The notes below the pieces were generated by a model. The model ran no database searches. It worked only from the letters and a program-made list of their open reading frames with translations, and had not been told where the DNA came from. Below, one piece after another: positions 39,501 to 48,101 of a stretch of DNA of 64,000 nucleotides (positions are counted from its first letter, which is position 1; the number at the start of each line of letters is the position of its first letter). Location of the stretch: assembly GCA_019119305.1 (NCBI GenBank), contig DWXH01000019.1, forward strand, positions 62,001 through 126,000, read 5' to 3'. The DNA comes from Candidatus Alistipes merdigallinarum (lineage in GTDB: Bacteria > Bacteroidota > Bacteroidia > Bacteroidales > Rikenellaceae). The position numbers and the translations under genes were made by a program.

Positions 39501-39773
39501 GATAGAGGCTTCACCGTTGTTTGAGGCGGTGGAGGTCATGTAAAGCATGTCTTCCACACCATTGATCTGCTCTTCCAACGGAGCGATCACACTGTTCAAT
39601 ACGGTTTGAGCATTTGCTCCTGTATATGATGTGCTGACCCGTACGGTCGGAGGCGCGATGTCAGGATATTGGATCACAGGCAGGGAGAAGAGTCCCAATA
39701 TACCCAATATGACGATCAGGATCGACACCACAGTCGATAGTACAGGGCGTTTTATAAATTTGTCTAGTTTCAT
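36597..39773 (-). CDS. RND (HAE1/AcrB-like) efflux transporter
   Basis: 1058 aa; FIKRPVLSTVVSILIVILGILGLFSLPVIQYPDIAPPTVRVST; LILAIAIVVDDAIVVVEAV; MTSLAMIVGLLPMMFATGVGANGNSTLG. Confidence 0.98.
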   Translation of the reverse strand: MKLDKFIKRPVLSTVVSILIVILGILGLFSLPVIQYPDIAPPTVRVSTSYTGANAQTVLNSVIAPLEEQINGVEDMLYMTSTASNNGEASIEVYFKQGTDPDMAAVNVQNRVAKAQGLLPAEVTKVGVITSKRQTSMLLGFTLYSSDDRYDETFLYNYAEINLIPQVQRVPGVGDAMVMGGSYAMRIWLKPDVMAQYGLMPSDISTILAEQNIEAAPGQFGESGDQSYQYIMRYKGRLETPEEFENMVVYATNDGEVLRLKDIARVEMGGLSYGFGTRSNGHPGVTAMIFQTAGSNATEIIEDIKVILKQAEGDLPPGVKCDILLDTSDFLNASIHEVLKTLIEAFILVFLVVFIFLQDFRSTLIPAIAIPVALIGTFFVLYLIGFSINLLTLCALILAIAIVVDDAIVVVEAVHAKLDQGYKSPVKASIDAMSEIGSAIVSITLVMMAVFIPVSFMTGTSGTFYRQFGLTMAIAIGISAINALTLSPALCALFLKPHKEEEGTKKLSLIKRFHKAFNTAYDLTLKKYKGGVNFIIKRRWLAFSIVGLSIVALVWLMRITPTGMVPNEDTGSFFVAVSMPPATSLEKTQEALAQIDSLIAANPAIRARTEIAGYSFVGGQGSSYGTFICKLKDWSERTEKGQDVNSIINTLQIQISSLVKNATAFVFAPPMVPGYSASNGFELSLQDKTGSDINDFNKIANQFIMELNKRPEIAAAYTSFSANFPQYMVDIDVAKCKQAGISPNTLLTALQGYYGGLYASNFNRFGRLYRVMIQADADYRLSPETLNKVMIRNGNEMAPITQFITLRKVYGPDNISRFNMYTSIKVNGLPAPGYSSGEAIQAIQEVADNYLPTGYGFEFSGMTREEQSSSSSTTAIIFVLCLVFVYLLLSAQYESYILPLVVILSIPAGLAGSFIFAQFMGVENNIYMQIALIMLIGLLAKNAILITEFALERRQTGMGIVAAAVMGAAARLRPILMTSLAMIVGLLPMMFATGVGANGNSTLGTGAIGGMLIGMICQIFVVPALFVAFEHLQEKFKPIHWDDTDNSNIKDEIEQYTK

Positions 39774-39809
39774 GGTTTAATCTTTTTAATGAATTCGACA
39801 CTCCCTATA

Positions 39810-41012
39810 TTACTTTGTAGCTGCTCCGGCTTGTTGCTGAATAGCGCCCTGTAATTTAGCCTTCGCTTGTTCTTGTGAGATCGGAGTGATTTTCATGTTA
39901 TTGCGTACAGTTGTACCGACTCCTTCGGTAACGATTCTGTCACCGGGTTTCAAACCAGAAGTTACGACGAATTGTTGGCCGTCGTTGATCGGCAAGATTT
40001 GGATCTCCGTCTGGACTACTGTTGAACTGTCTGTTACAACGAATACATATCGTTTGTCTTGGATTTCTGTAACGGTATTTTGGGGAATAACCAAAGCTTC
40101 GTTGTTCTTTTCGGGAATCAGAACGACTCCGGAACCACCGCTTCGCAAGATATTTTCCTTATTCGGGAATGCTGCACGGACGCTGGCAGATCCCGTTGCG
40201 TCATCGAAAATACCGCTGACCGTAATGATCTTTCCTTTGTATGGGTAGATCGATCCGTCAGGGAGCTGTAACTCTACCTCAGGCATCTCCTCCAAAGTTT
40301 TGGCCGTTTTGCCGTCGTTGTTTTTGGTAAGAGCCATTACCTCTTTTTCGTTTAGCGAGAAATAGGCAACGATTTCAGATACATCGGCGACAGTTGTCAG
40401 TGCGGTGGCTGTGGTCGGGCCGACCAAACTTCCCACACGGAACGGAATCTTTCCTACGACGCCGTTTGAAGGGCTGGTGACACGGGTGTAAGAGAGGTTC
40501 TTCTTGGCATTGATCAACTGTGCTTCTGCTTGTGCCAGATTGGCTTTTTGTGATGCCAATGAGTTTTCGGCAGTTTGCAGGTCATATTGACTGATGATGT
40601 TTTTACGGGCGAGTTCGCGTTTGTTTTCAGCCGTCAGCTCTGCTGTCGCCACGTTTGCTTTGGCAACATTGACAGCTGCTTCTGCTACCTTTACCGCCTC
40701 TTCATATTGTACCGGATCGATAATGAAGAGTGTTTCTCCTTTTTTTACCGTCGCTCCTTCATCTACGCAAAGTTTCGTGATGAATCCACTTACGTTGGGT
40801 CGGATTTCGATATCTTGTTTTCCGCGTAATTTGGCGGAATACGAAGTATTTAGATTCACAGCGGATGTGTCGACCGTCATAACTGCATATTCCGGTGCTC
40901 CGTTCATCATTCCGTTTTGTTGGTTTTGTCCGCATGACAAAACACTGAAACTCAGAGCGGCAATGAAGATTCCGCGTTGAGTTTGATTGATCATTGATTT
41001 TCGCAATTTCAT
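39810..41012 (-). CDS. RND periplasmic adaptor (MFP/AcrA-like) lipoprotein
   Basis: Lipobox SVLSCG; IRPNVSGFITKLCVDEGATVKKGETLFIIDPVQYEEAV; TRVTSPSNGVVGKIPFRVGSLV. Confidence 0.96.
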   Translation of the reverse strand: MKLRKSMINQTQRGIFIAALSFSVLSCGQNQQNGMMNGAPEYAVMTVDTSAVNLNTSYSAKLRGKQDIEIRPNVSGFITKLCVDEGATVKKGETLFIIDPVQYEEAVKVAEAAVNVAKANVATAELTAENKRELARKNIISQYDLQTAENSLASQKANLAQAEAQLINAKKNLSYTRVTSPSNGVVGKIPFRVGSLVGPTTATALTTVADVSEIVAYFSLNEKEVMALTKNNDGKTAKTLEEMPEVELQLPDGSIYPYKGKIITVSGIFDDATGSASVRAAFPNKENILRSGGSGVVLIPEKNNEALVIPQNTVTEIQDKRYVFVVTDSSTVVQTEIQILPINDGQQFVVTSGLKPGDRIVTEGVGTTVRNNMKITPISQEQAKAKLQGAIQQQAGAATK

Positions 41013-41083
41013 AATTCTACCTATTATATGTAATCTTTATTCACGGTCGGAGTTATCCTTTTATTTTATCAGATAACGTATGT

Positions 41084-41107
41084 TTTGCCAAATAATTGTG
41101 TGGCAAA
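41084..41107. promoter_or_regulatory. Inverted repeat TTTGCCA-N10-TGGCAAA at the efflux promoter (candidate operator)
   Basis: Perfect 7-bp arms overlapping a minus-strand -7 box TACATTTG (41104-41111). Confidence 0.55.
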
Positions 41108-41230
41108 TGTATATAAGAAAACTTAAAAACGAAAAAAGTTTTTTGGTTTTTTTATCGAGATTTAAGCGTGTATGTTTTCGGACTTGTTAAAATATCTTGC
41201 AATTCATTGTGGTACAATGTAAATGATTGA

Positions 41231-41254
41231 TTCGCCAAAATTTGTGTGGCATGA
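41231..41254. promoter_or_regulatory. Second, degenerate copy of the GCCAAA...TTGTGTGGCA motif
   Basis: TTCGCCAAAATTTGTGTGGCATGA resembles 41084-41107 with a 9-nt spacer. Confidence 0.35.
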
Positions 41255-41257
41255 CGG

Positions 41258-42034
41258 TTAAAACTTCCATTGTTTTATCCGATCGAGTTGCGGGTAGTTC
41301 GTTAAATCGACTTGGATCGGGACGATGGAGATGTAGCCGTTATTCAAAGCCCATTCATCGGTGTCGCGTGCTTCGGGTTCGGTATTGTAGAAATATCCGC
41401 TCAACCAATAATAATCACGTCCGTGAGGATTCGTCCTCCGTTCGAATTTTTCACGCCAATATCCCCGATTCTGGCGGCAAGGCATGATCCCTTTGATTTC
41501 CGTTGCCGGTAAATTGGGAATGTTGACATTCAGACATAAAGGGTTTTCGATCGGTTCAGCCATTACTTTATGAGTAATCTGCTCGACATAAAGACGGGCT
41601 GTCGAAAAATCGGCGTTTTCATCGTGATCGAGTAGCGAGAATCCGATTGCCGGTATCTCATAAAAGCTTGTTTCGATGGTAGCACCCATCGTACCGGAAT
41701 AGAGAACGTTAATTGCTGAATTCGCCCCGTGATTGATTCCCGATACGGCCAACGCGGGATGTTCGCCTTGTGCCATCAAATAGTCGAATGCAATCTTCAC
41801 GCAATCGACCGGAGTCCCGTTGCAGGAGTAAACGATACGTTCCGGAGTCTCTTCCAATTTTTGAAGATATAGCGGGCGGGTCATGGTGATCGCGTGCGAC
41901 ATGCCGCTTTGTGCGGTTTCCGGAGCAACGATGAAAAGCCGTCCCATGGGTTGAAGCGTAGCGATCAGTTCGCGTAGACCTTTCGCATGAACTCCATCGT
42001 CGTTTGTAAGAAAAATCAAAGGTTTTTTATCCAT
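41258..42034 (-). CDS. surE: 5'/3'-nucleotidase SurE
   Basis: FLTNDDGVHAKGLRELIATL, APETAQSGMSHAITM, VSGINHGANSAINVLYSGTMGATIE. Confidence 0.97.
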   Translation of the reverse strand: MDKKPLIFLTNDDGVHAKGLRELIATLQPMGRLFIVAPETAQSGMSHAITMTRPLYLQKLEETPERIVYSCNGTPVDCVKIAFDYLMAQGEHPALAVSGINHGANSAINVLYSGTMGATIETSFYEIPAIGFSLLDHDENADFSTARLYVEQITHKVMAEPIENPLCLNVNIPNLPATEIKGIMPCRQNRGYWREKFERRTNPHGRDYYWLSGYFYNTEPEARDTDEWALNNGYISIVPIQVDLTNYPQLDRIKQWKF

Positions 42035-42053
42035 ATTCTCGTTTAATTCCCTG

Positions 42054-42061
42054 CAAAGGTA
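42054..42061 (-). promoter_or_regulatory. Putative -7 box (TACCTTTG) for surE
   Basis: CAAAGGTA on + strand, 20 bp upstream of ATG. Confidence 0.5.
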
Positions 42062-42063
42062 AC

Positions 42064-42133
42064 AAAAAACGACCTGAATTGCTTGACGGGGCCGAAAAGA
42101 AATATCCGGATCACGAGGCAGGTTCAGGTCGTT
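42064..42133 (-). terminator. Terminator-like hairpin downstream of murQ
   Basis: 11-bp stem AACGACCTGAA/TTCAGGTCGTT, 44-nt loop, then TTTTTT on the minus strand. Confidence 0.6.
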
Positions 42134-42178
42134 TGATCGTGCTGATGGTGAGCTGTATTGTGCTTCTGCAGGATGCTT

Positions 42179-43000
42179 TTAGGAATGATCTTTTCGGTAG
42201 GACTCGATTGCCTTGCGGGCCGAACCGTGTTGTAACAACAGGGCCTGGGCCTCTTCGTAAGAGAGTCCCAGCTCATCGCGGACCATGCGTGTTCCCCGGT
42301 CTACCAGCTTGTTGTTGGTCAGCTGCATGTTGACCATCCGATTCCCTTTGACCCGGCCCAGCTTGATCATGGTTGTGGTCGTGATCATGTTGCAGATCAG
42401 TTTCTGTCCGGTACCCGATTTCATCCGTGAACTTCCCGTGACGAACTCCGGACCCACAATCATTTCGATCGGAATATCGGCTTCGGCAGCCATCGGAGAG
42501 TCCGGATTGCTGCAGATGCAGGCCGTCAGGATACCGTGTTCGCGGGCTTTGTGCAGTGCTCCGATCACGTATGGGGTTGTTCCCGATGCGGCGATTCCGA
42601 TTACCGTGTCCAGCCGATTGATGTTTCGTTCCTGGAGCTCTTTCCAGCCCTGCTCCGGATCGTCTTCTGCGTGTTCTACCGGATTGCGCAGCGCGGTGTC
42701 TCCTCCGGCGATCAGGCCGATCACTAAAGTAGGGGGCATACCGAAGGTAGGGGGAATCTCCGAGGCGTCCAGTACGCCGAGTCGTCCGCTCGTCCCTGCA
42801 CCCATATAGAAGATGCGTCCGCCCTGTTTCATCCGCTCGACGATGGCGGTTACCAGTTTTTCGATCTGAGGGATGGCCTTGGACACGGCTTCGGGCACTT
42901 TCCGATCCTCCTCGTTGATCTCTTCGAGCAGGCTGCGTATCGATTTCTCCTCCAGGTTGTCGTGGAGCGAAGCTTGTTCGGTGATTTTTACAAATGTCAT
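42179..43000 (-). CDS. murQ: N-acetylmuramic acid 6-phosphate etherase
   Basis: GGRIFYMGAGTSGRLGVLDASEIPPTFG; GPEFVTGSSRMKSGTGQKLICNMITT. Confidence 0.97.
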   Translation of the reverse strand: MTFVKITEQASLHDNLEEKSIRSLLEEINEEDRKVPEAVSKAIPQIEKLVTAIVERMKQGGRIFYMGAGTSGRLGVLDASEIPPTFGMPPTLVIGLIAGGDTALRNPVEHAEDDPEQGWKELQERNINRLDTVIGIAASGTTPYVIGALHKAREHGILTACICSNPDSPMAAEADIPIEMIVGPEFVTGSSRMKSGTGQKLICNMITTTTMIKLGRVKGNRMVNMQLTNNKLVDRGTRMVRDELGLSYEEAQALLLQHGSARKAIESYRKDHS

Positions 43001-43012
43001 AAGTCTTATGTT

Positions 43013-43858
43013 TTATTCGGCGATCGAGTGGTAGGCAACAAGTCCCTCCATGGGGGCCTGTAGAATTGTCCCGATGCGTAGTTTCAGTTGTTCGGCACAC
43101 ACTTCCAGGATAGGTCGGTAGTAGTATGCGATGGAGCCGGTGAAGTGGATCGGAAATTCGGTATAACGGTCATATTGCATGACGTTGCGCCGGAAAAAGT
43201 CGGTAAATCCCTCTGTTGCGATACGCCGGATTTCGGGAATCTGGATATTCTCGGCGATGAACGGCGATAGACTTGCCAGAAAACGGTTTGGGAAAGGGCG
43301 TTTGTAGACGCGTTCCAAAATAGCGGCAGGAGTTAAGTCGAACCGAGCGAGAAATTTTTCCTTCAGTGTAGGCGGTAATTGATTCTTCAGACAATCGCCT
43401 ACCAACCGACGTCCCAATACGGCTCCGCTGCCCTCATCCCCGAGAATAAATCCCAGCGGTGAGATGTTGTTGCAGATATGTTTCCCGTCGTAATAGCAGG
43501 AGTTGGATCCGGTCCCTAAAATGCAGGCTATTCCGGCCGAACGCTGGCATAGAGCTCTTGCTGCAGCCAGCATGTCGCTGTTGATCTCGATTGTAGCCGA
43601 CGGATAGTGAACGGCAAGTGCGGCGCGGATGATTTCGTTTTTTTCAGGAAAAGCACACCCCGCTCCGTAGAAAAAGATCTTGTCGATTGGGTAGCCTACC
43701 GTTGCTGGGACCAGTTCGGAAGCGATCTCCCGTTCGATCTCGTCCGGCGTTTGGAAAAAGGGATTGGTACCCCGTGTCGAAATTCGTTTCTGGATGGAGT
43801 TGTTTTCGGCTATACACCAATCGGTCTTGGTCGAGCCGCTGTCTGCCAATAGAATCAT
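43013..43858 (-). CDS. BadF/BadG-type amino-sugar kinase (MurNAc/GlcNAc kinase-like)
   Basis: LLADSGSTKTDWCI phosphate-binding motif; GIACILGTGSNSCYYDG; GFILGDEGSGAVLGRRL; follows with murQ. Confidence 0.9.
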   Translation of the reverse strand: MILLADSGSTKTDWCIAENNSIQKRISTRGTNPFFQTPDEIEREIASELVPATVGYPIDKIFFYGAGCAFPEKNEIIRAALAVHYPSATIEINSDMLAAARALCQRSAGIACILGTGSNSCYYDGKHICNNISPLGFILGDEGSGAVLGRRLVGDCLKNQLPPTLKEKFLARFDLTPAAILERVYKRPFPNRFLASLSPFIAENIQIPEIRRIATEGFTDFFRRNVMQYDRYTEFPIHFTGSIAYYYRPILEVCAEQLKLRIGTILQAPMEGLVAYHSIAE

Positions 43859-45030
43859 ATCTTGATGTAGATTTTGCGTTTATATAAAGGGTATCCGATC
43901 AGCCAGTTCATTCCGACGAAAAGCAGGGCATAGACCAATGATCCGAGCGTCGGTCCGAACAGGGGTTTTAATCCTAACTGATAAATTGCTCCTTGGAGGC
44001 TTATGTTTTCTGTTCCGTAAGGGATGTGGATCGCGCCCAACAGAATGGCCAGAACGGACGCTATTACGTACAGGAAAAGCGGATTGACGCCGAACGATTC
44101 AAAGAAAAGGCTCCAACGTTTTTTGCCTTTTACGTCAATGATCCAGATGAGCAGGGCCAACAGCGAGGAGGCCATGCCGCAGGTTATCAGGACGAAAGTC
44201 GGTGACCACACCTTTTTATTGATCGGACATCCGTAACTGAGCAACCAGCCACCGAGCATCATCGCAGAGCCGATCAGAAACAGTTTTAACAGTTTGTCGG
44301 AGGTTTTGGCCGGAGTACAGATCAGTTTTCCACAGCAGAAGCCGATCAGTACATGGGCGATTGCGGGCAGTGTACTGAGCAGTCCTTCAGGGTCGAAAGC
44401 GAGGTCCCCTTCGCGGTACATGTGTGCCGGTCCGAGTATTGCGCGGTCCACCACACCGACGATGTTGGCTTCGGATACTTCGAATCCATGTCCGAGCCAC
44501 AGAATAACGGCATATCCGCACAGGAGGATTCCAATGATCCACGGAATGCGGTTGTGTCGCACCGTGACGGCGATCAGAGCGGCGGCTCCGTAGCAGAGGG
44601 CCAGTCGAGGCAGGACGCCGAGGATACGCATCCGGTCGAACGTCCAGCACGAGCGTCCGAGGCGTTCCCAGAACGATATATCCTCGCTGCCCAATGCATA
44701 GAACGTATTGCAGAAACGGGAGAACCATCCGATGCCGAGTCCGATCAGGAAGATAACGACCGTACGACGGATGATTTTCCGGATAACCGTTCCTTCCGGA
44801 CGGAAATGATATTTATTCAAGGAGAGATAGGTGGAGATTCCCATAATGAACATGAAGAACGGGAAGACTAAATCGGTTGGGGTCAGTCCGTTCCATGCCG
44901 CATGTCGTAACGGTGCGTAAATGGCTCCCCAACTGCCCGGATTGTTGACCAGAATCATTCCGGCGATGGTCATCCCGCGCAGAATATCGAGGGCAAGGAG
45001 TCGTTTGTTGGTGGATGCTGTCATTTCCAC
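43855..45030 (-). CDS. HGSNAT/NagX-like membrane acyltransferase family (DUF5009/COG4299)
   Basis: RLLALDILRGMTIAGMILVNNPGSWG...PLRHAAWNGLTPTDLVFPFFMFIMGIS; multiple TM helices. Confidence 0.88.
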   Translation of the reverse strand: MEMTASTNKRLLALDILRGMTIAGMILVNNPGSWGAIYAPLRHAAWNGLTPTDLVFPFFMFIMGISTYLSLNKYHFRPEGTVIRKIIRRTVVIFLIGLGIGWFSRFCNTFYALGSEDISFWERLGRSCWTFDRMRILGVLPRLALCYGAAALIAVTVRHNRIPWIIGILLCGYAVILWLGHGFEVSEANIVGVVDRAILGPAHMYREGDLAFDPEGLLSTLPAIAHVLIGFCCGKLICTPAKTSDKLLKLFLIGSAMMLGGWLLSYGCPINKKVWSPTFVLITCGMASSLLALLIWIIDVKGKKRWSLFFESFGVNPLFLYVIASVLAILLGAIHIPYGTENISLQGAIYQLGLKPLFGPTLGSLVYALLFVGMNWLIGYPLYKRKIYIKI

Positions 45031-45056
45031 TATCGAATATTATGTTTTGTTTTCGT

Positions 45057-48000
45057 TTAATCTTCTCCGAAAAAGTCGAGAATCGATTTCATCAGCCGAT
45101 CCCGTTCCTCTTGTCCGACCACAGTCTCGAACGGGAAGCCCAACGTACATACCCGGTGGGTTCCTTTGTGGGCAACACCTGCGCTGAGGTTGTTTTCCGA
45201 GTAGCGGAATACGGTATAGGCATTGCTATCGGCCGGCTCGATTGCGTCGGGCGATTCGACGATATAACATATATCGTTCAGCGTGTGGTTGTAGGTGTAG
45301 TTGCCGCTCAGCGTGCGGTAGGGGGAGCTGACGCTTTTAACCCCTCCGTGCAGGGCGGCCCGCCCGGTCCGGAGTTTGATTTTCAATACTTCTGATGCAA
45401 AATTCTGCGATACTTCGGTCGTGTCGCTGACCCAGAGATCGCTTCCGACATAAGCTCCGCTGACGAACAGGTTCCCTCCCGCTGCGCAATAGGATTTCAG
45501 AGCCTGTTGTAACGGCTCGGGAAAAGCACGGAAACGGGCGGGTTTTGCCCCGCGGGCCACAACAGTTTCGCGTTGCTTGCCGAGAATCAGATCGACGGTT
45601 TCGTACTCTTTCAGGTCAACCTCTCCGTCCATGACCGATTCGTTGCTGCAGGAGACAAACGAATATCCGGCCTCCGCAATAGATTTTCCGTGCAGGAAGG
45701 GATAGTCGAACGTATTGCCGGCGATCACCTCTTTTTCGTGGTCGGCACGGCTCGCTCCGAATCCTGCCGCATCATCATCACCGTATGGTGTCTGACGGAC
45801 AAATTCGTATTGGCTGCCGATGTACGTAATGTCCGATCCGTCGGGAACTCCGTGGTCGATTTCGTCGTAGAAGCCGGCCAGTGTGCCGTTGACAAAACTG
45901 TACGGGGCACTAACGCGATCGAATCCATTCACGATCAGAACGGTGTTTTCGTTCGTAGATGTGTTTTCCGAGTTTGCAGCTCGATAAACGGCGAGCGTTT
46001 CAGACGGGAAACTTTCACCGCCGCGATTCACTGCTGCGATTTTATAGCTTTGTATGGTGCCGGGAGTCACCTTGACGCGGGTGTGGGTTCCTTCGACGAT
46101 TGTCCCGTTGTCGAATCCGCCGTTCCCGATGCGTGTATAGAGGATGTAGCGTTCGGCACGTGCGGTGGGTTCAAGCGGATCGTCGACCGGTTGCCAACTC
46201 AGTTCGGCGCTGTCGGCCGCGCAGAAACGGATCCGGAAATGGTCGACCGGCAGCGGCTGTACGACATACTCCTGCTTGTACTGGAAAGCGAGAAAACGCA
46301 AAATTCCTTTGTAGACAGCACGGCTTACGGCGAAACGGAAACTCGGATCGAGCCCGTAGCGCATATCGGCGAAATTTTGGTGGGAGAGCAGCTCGAGCAG
46401 CATACTCGGGACTTCCGGAACATGCGCTTCGAAGTAGGAGTCGTTCCACATACCGCGGCGCGACCAGTTCGGTTCGTAAAGGGTCTCGATATCGGAGACG
46501 ATCTGCGTTTGGACCAAATCGGTCAGATCGCGGGACAACCAGCGTGATGTGCCGTTCGGGTAGAGACCGTCGGTTTTGTGCGTATAGTAGATGCCGAGCG
46601 TGCCGATGATCGAATCGTTGGGGGTGGTTCCCGCATCGGTGTGGAAAGCGAACGACAGGTCGATCGGGATGTGCATCCCTTCGCGGTCGGGTGCATTTTT
46701 CGAACCGCCGACCAGATGATTTACCCATAATCCCCGGCACAGATAATCATCGCGGTAGTCGCTGGTCAGATTTGTCGGCGTGTAGACCGAATCGGGGAAT
46801 CCGGCCCATTGGAGCCAGTATTTGGCACCTTCCGTGAAGCGGGGATAGCCGCTGACTTCGTATTGGTAGTCGATTTCGGGGTTGCGTTGCTCTTCGGGCA
46901 TGATGCGGGCGATATTACCCATGCCGCCGCCGACCTTCACCGCATCGGCCGTAACGATCCGTCCCTCTTTGCGCGAGAGGGTACTCAGTGTAACGTAGGC
47001 CTGGTCTTTGTCCGGAGCCGAAATATTCGGATCTACGGATAATGTGTTTGCGTCGAACTCAAAATGACCGAGGTAGATCCATGTCCCGCCGCCCATGGTC
47101 TGGTTGACCCGGAAACGGGTGGTTCCTCCCTTGTGGTGCACGGTGTAGAGGGCGTCGTCCGTGCTGTTGGGGAGCGTCTTGTAGGAGACATAAACGGCAT
47201 AGCGGCCGCTTTTCGGTATCTCTAACGTCCAACGGGCTTCACCGGCGTCGCTGGCTCGGGAAACGCTCTTCGTTTGGCGATAGGTGCCCGTGCGGAAAGG
47301 GTTTTCCTTATCTTTATAGACGGCTTGTTTGTAGGCGAATCCGGCGCTGTCTCCGGTTGTCCACCCGTACTTCCCGGACTGTTCCTCATAGATTTGGCTT
47401 GCAGCGGTCGGGGTGTCGTTATCAGCGATCACCTCTACCTCCTGCGTGTCACGTTCGCGGGGCAGTAACACATAAGCTCCGGCCCGTTCGAGCATCGGAA
47501 CCAGATAGGGCAGGACATAGCTTTGTGTATAAAGGTCTTCTACGATCTGAAAAATCCGGGCCCGTTGCCACTCCCACCGGTTCAGTTTCGGTTCGAAGTA
47601 GTAGCCGTGACTTTGCCACATGGCGATGTGGCGCCCTGCCAGTCCGGCCGTTGGCTCGTAAGGCACATCGGCCCGGATGACCAGCGGATAGTCGTATTCC
47701 GTTGTGAACCGTTTCAGTTTCCGGTCGTTTTTCGATCGTAGCGGATGGGGTATCAGCGATTCGATCGGCTGGCCTTCTGTATACAGGACAATTTCCTTTT
47801 TCTGGAAATCGGAGGGTAGTATGGCCTGTATGCTGTCATATATGGCCGCAACATTGTCCTCCCGGAAGGGGATATAAGCGCAATTTTCACTGGCATAGAG
47901 TTCGATTCTCTTCTTTTGTATTGCGACCGAATCGATCCGGATTTTGCCTGAACGCAACATCGTTTTGGCCGTGGCCGTCAGGCTTTCGCCGATTCGATTC

Positions 48001-48101
48001 CGTACATCGTCCGACAGTTCCTGTGCACTCGATCCGAACCAGCAGCAAAGTGCAATCATGAGCACTGCCGCACGTCGACCGAATCCAAACATCTTTTTCA
48101 T
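45057..48101 (-). CDS. Secreted N-acetylmuramoyl-L-alanine amidase-like protein with golvesin-like insert and fibronectin-like domain
   Basis: Amidase_3-like AMWQSHGYYF, DLSFAFHTDAGTT, VPEVPSMLLELLSHQNFADMRYGLDPSFRF; insert SGRYAVYVSYKTL...GGTTRFRVNQTMGGGTWIYLGHFEF. Confidence 0.82.
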   Translation of the reverse strand: MKKMFGFGRRAAVLMIALCCWFGSSAQELSDDVRNRIGESLTATAKTMLRSGKIRIDSVAIQKKRIELYASENCAYIPFREDNVAAIYDSIQAILPSDFQKKEIVLYTEGQPIESLIPHPLRSKNDRKLKRFTTEYDYPLVIRADVPYEPTAGLAGRHIAMWQSHGYYFEPKLNRWEWQRARIFQIVEDLYTQSYVLPYLVPMLERAGAYVLLPRERDTQEVEVIADNDTPTAASQIYEEQSGKYGWTTGDSAGFAYKQAVYKDKENPFRTGTYRQTKSVSRASDAGEARWTLEIPKSGRYAVYVSYKTLPNSTDDALYTVHHKGGTTRFRVNQTMGGGTWIYLGHFEFDANTLSVDPNISAPDKDQAYVTLSTLSRKEGRIVTADAVKVGGGMGNIARIMPEEQRNPEIDYQYEVSGYPRFTEGAKYWLQWAGFPDSVYTPTNLTSDYRDDYLCRGLWVNHLVGGSKNAPDREGMHIPIDLSFAFHTDAGTTPNDSIIGTLGIYYTHKTDGLYPNGTSRWLSRDLTDLVQTQIVSDIETLYEPNWSRRGMWNDSYFEAHVPEVPSMLLELLSHQNFADMRYGLDPSFRFAVSRAVYKGILRFLAFQYKQEYVVQPLPVDHFRIRFCAADSAELSWQPVDDPLEPTARAERYILYTRIGNGGFDNGTIVEGTHTRVKVTPGTIQSYKIAAVNRGGESFPSETLAVYRAANSENTSTNENTVLIVNGFDRVSAPYSFVNGTLAGFYDEIDHGVPDGSDITYIGSQYEFVRQTPYGDDDAAGFGASRADHEKEVIAGNTFDYPFLHGKSIAEAGYSFVSCSNESVMDGEVDLKEYETVDLILGKQRETVVARGAKPARFRAFPEPLQQALKSYCAAGGNLFVSGAYVGSDLWVSDTTEVSQNFASEVLKIKLRTGRAALHGGVKSVSSPYRTLSGNYTYNHTLNDICYIVESPDAIEPADSNAYTVFRYSENNLSAGVAHKGTHRVCTLGFPFETVVGQEERDRLMKSILDFFGED

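Noticed and set aside
42273-43100. 275-aa minus-strand ORF
   Set aside because: Out-of-frame with murQ; arginine/proline-rich translation typical of a wrong frame.
45573-46547. 324-aa plus-strand ORF
   Set aside because: Shadow ORF opposite the amidase gene.
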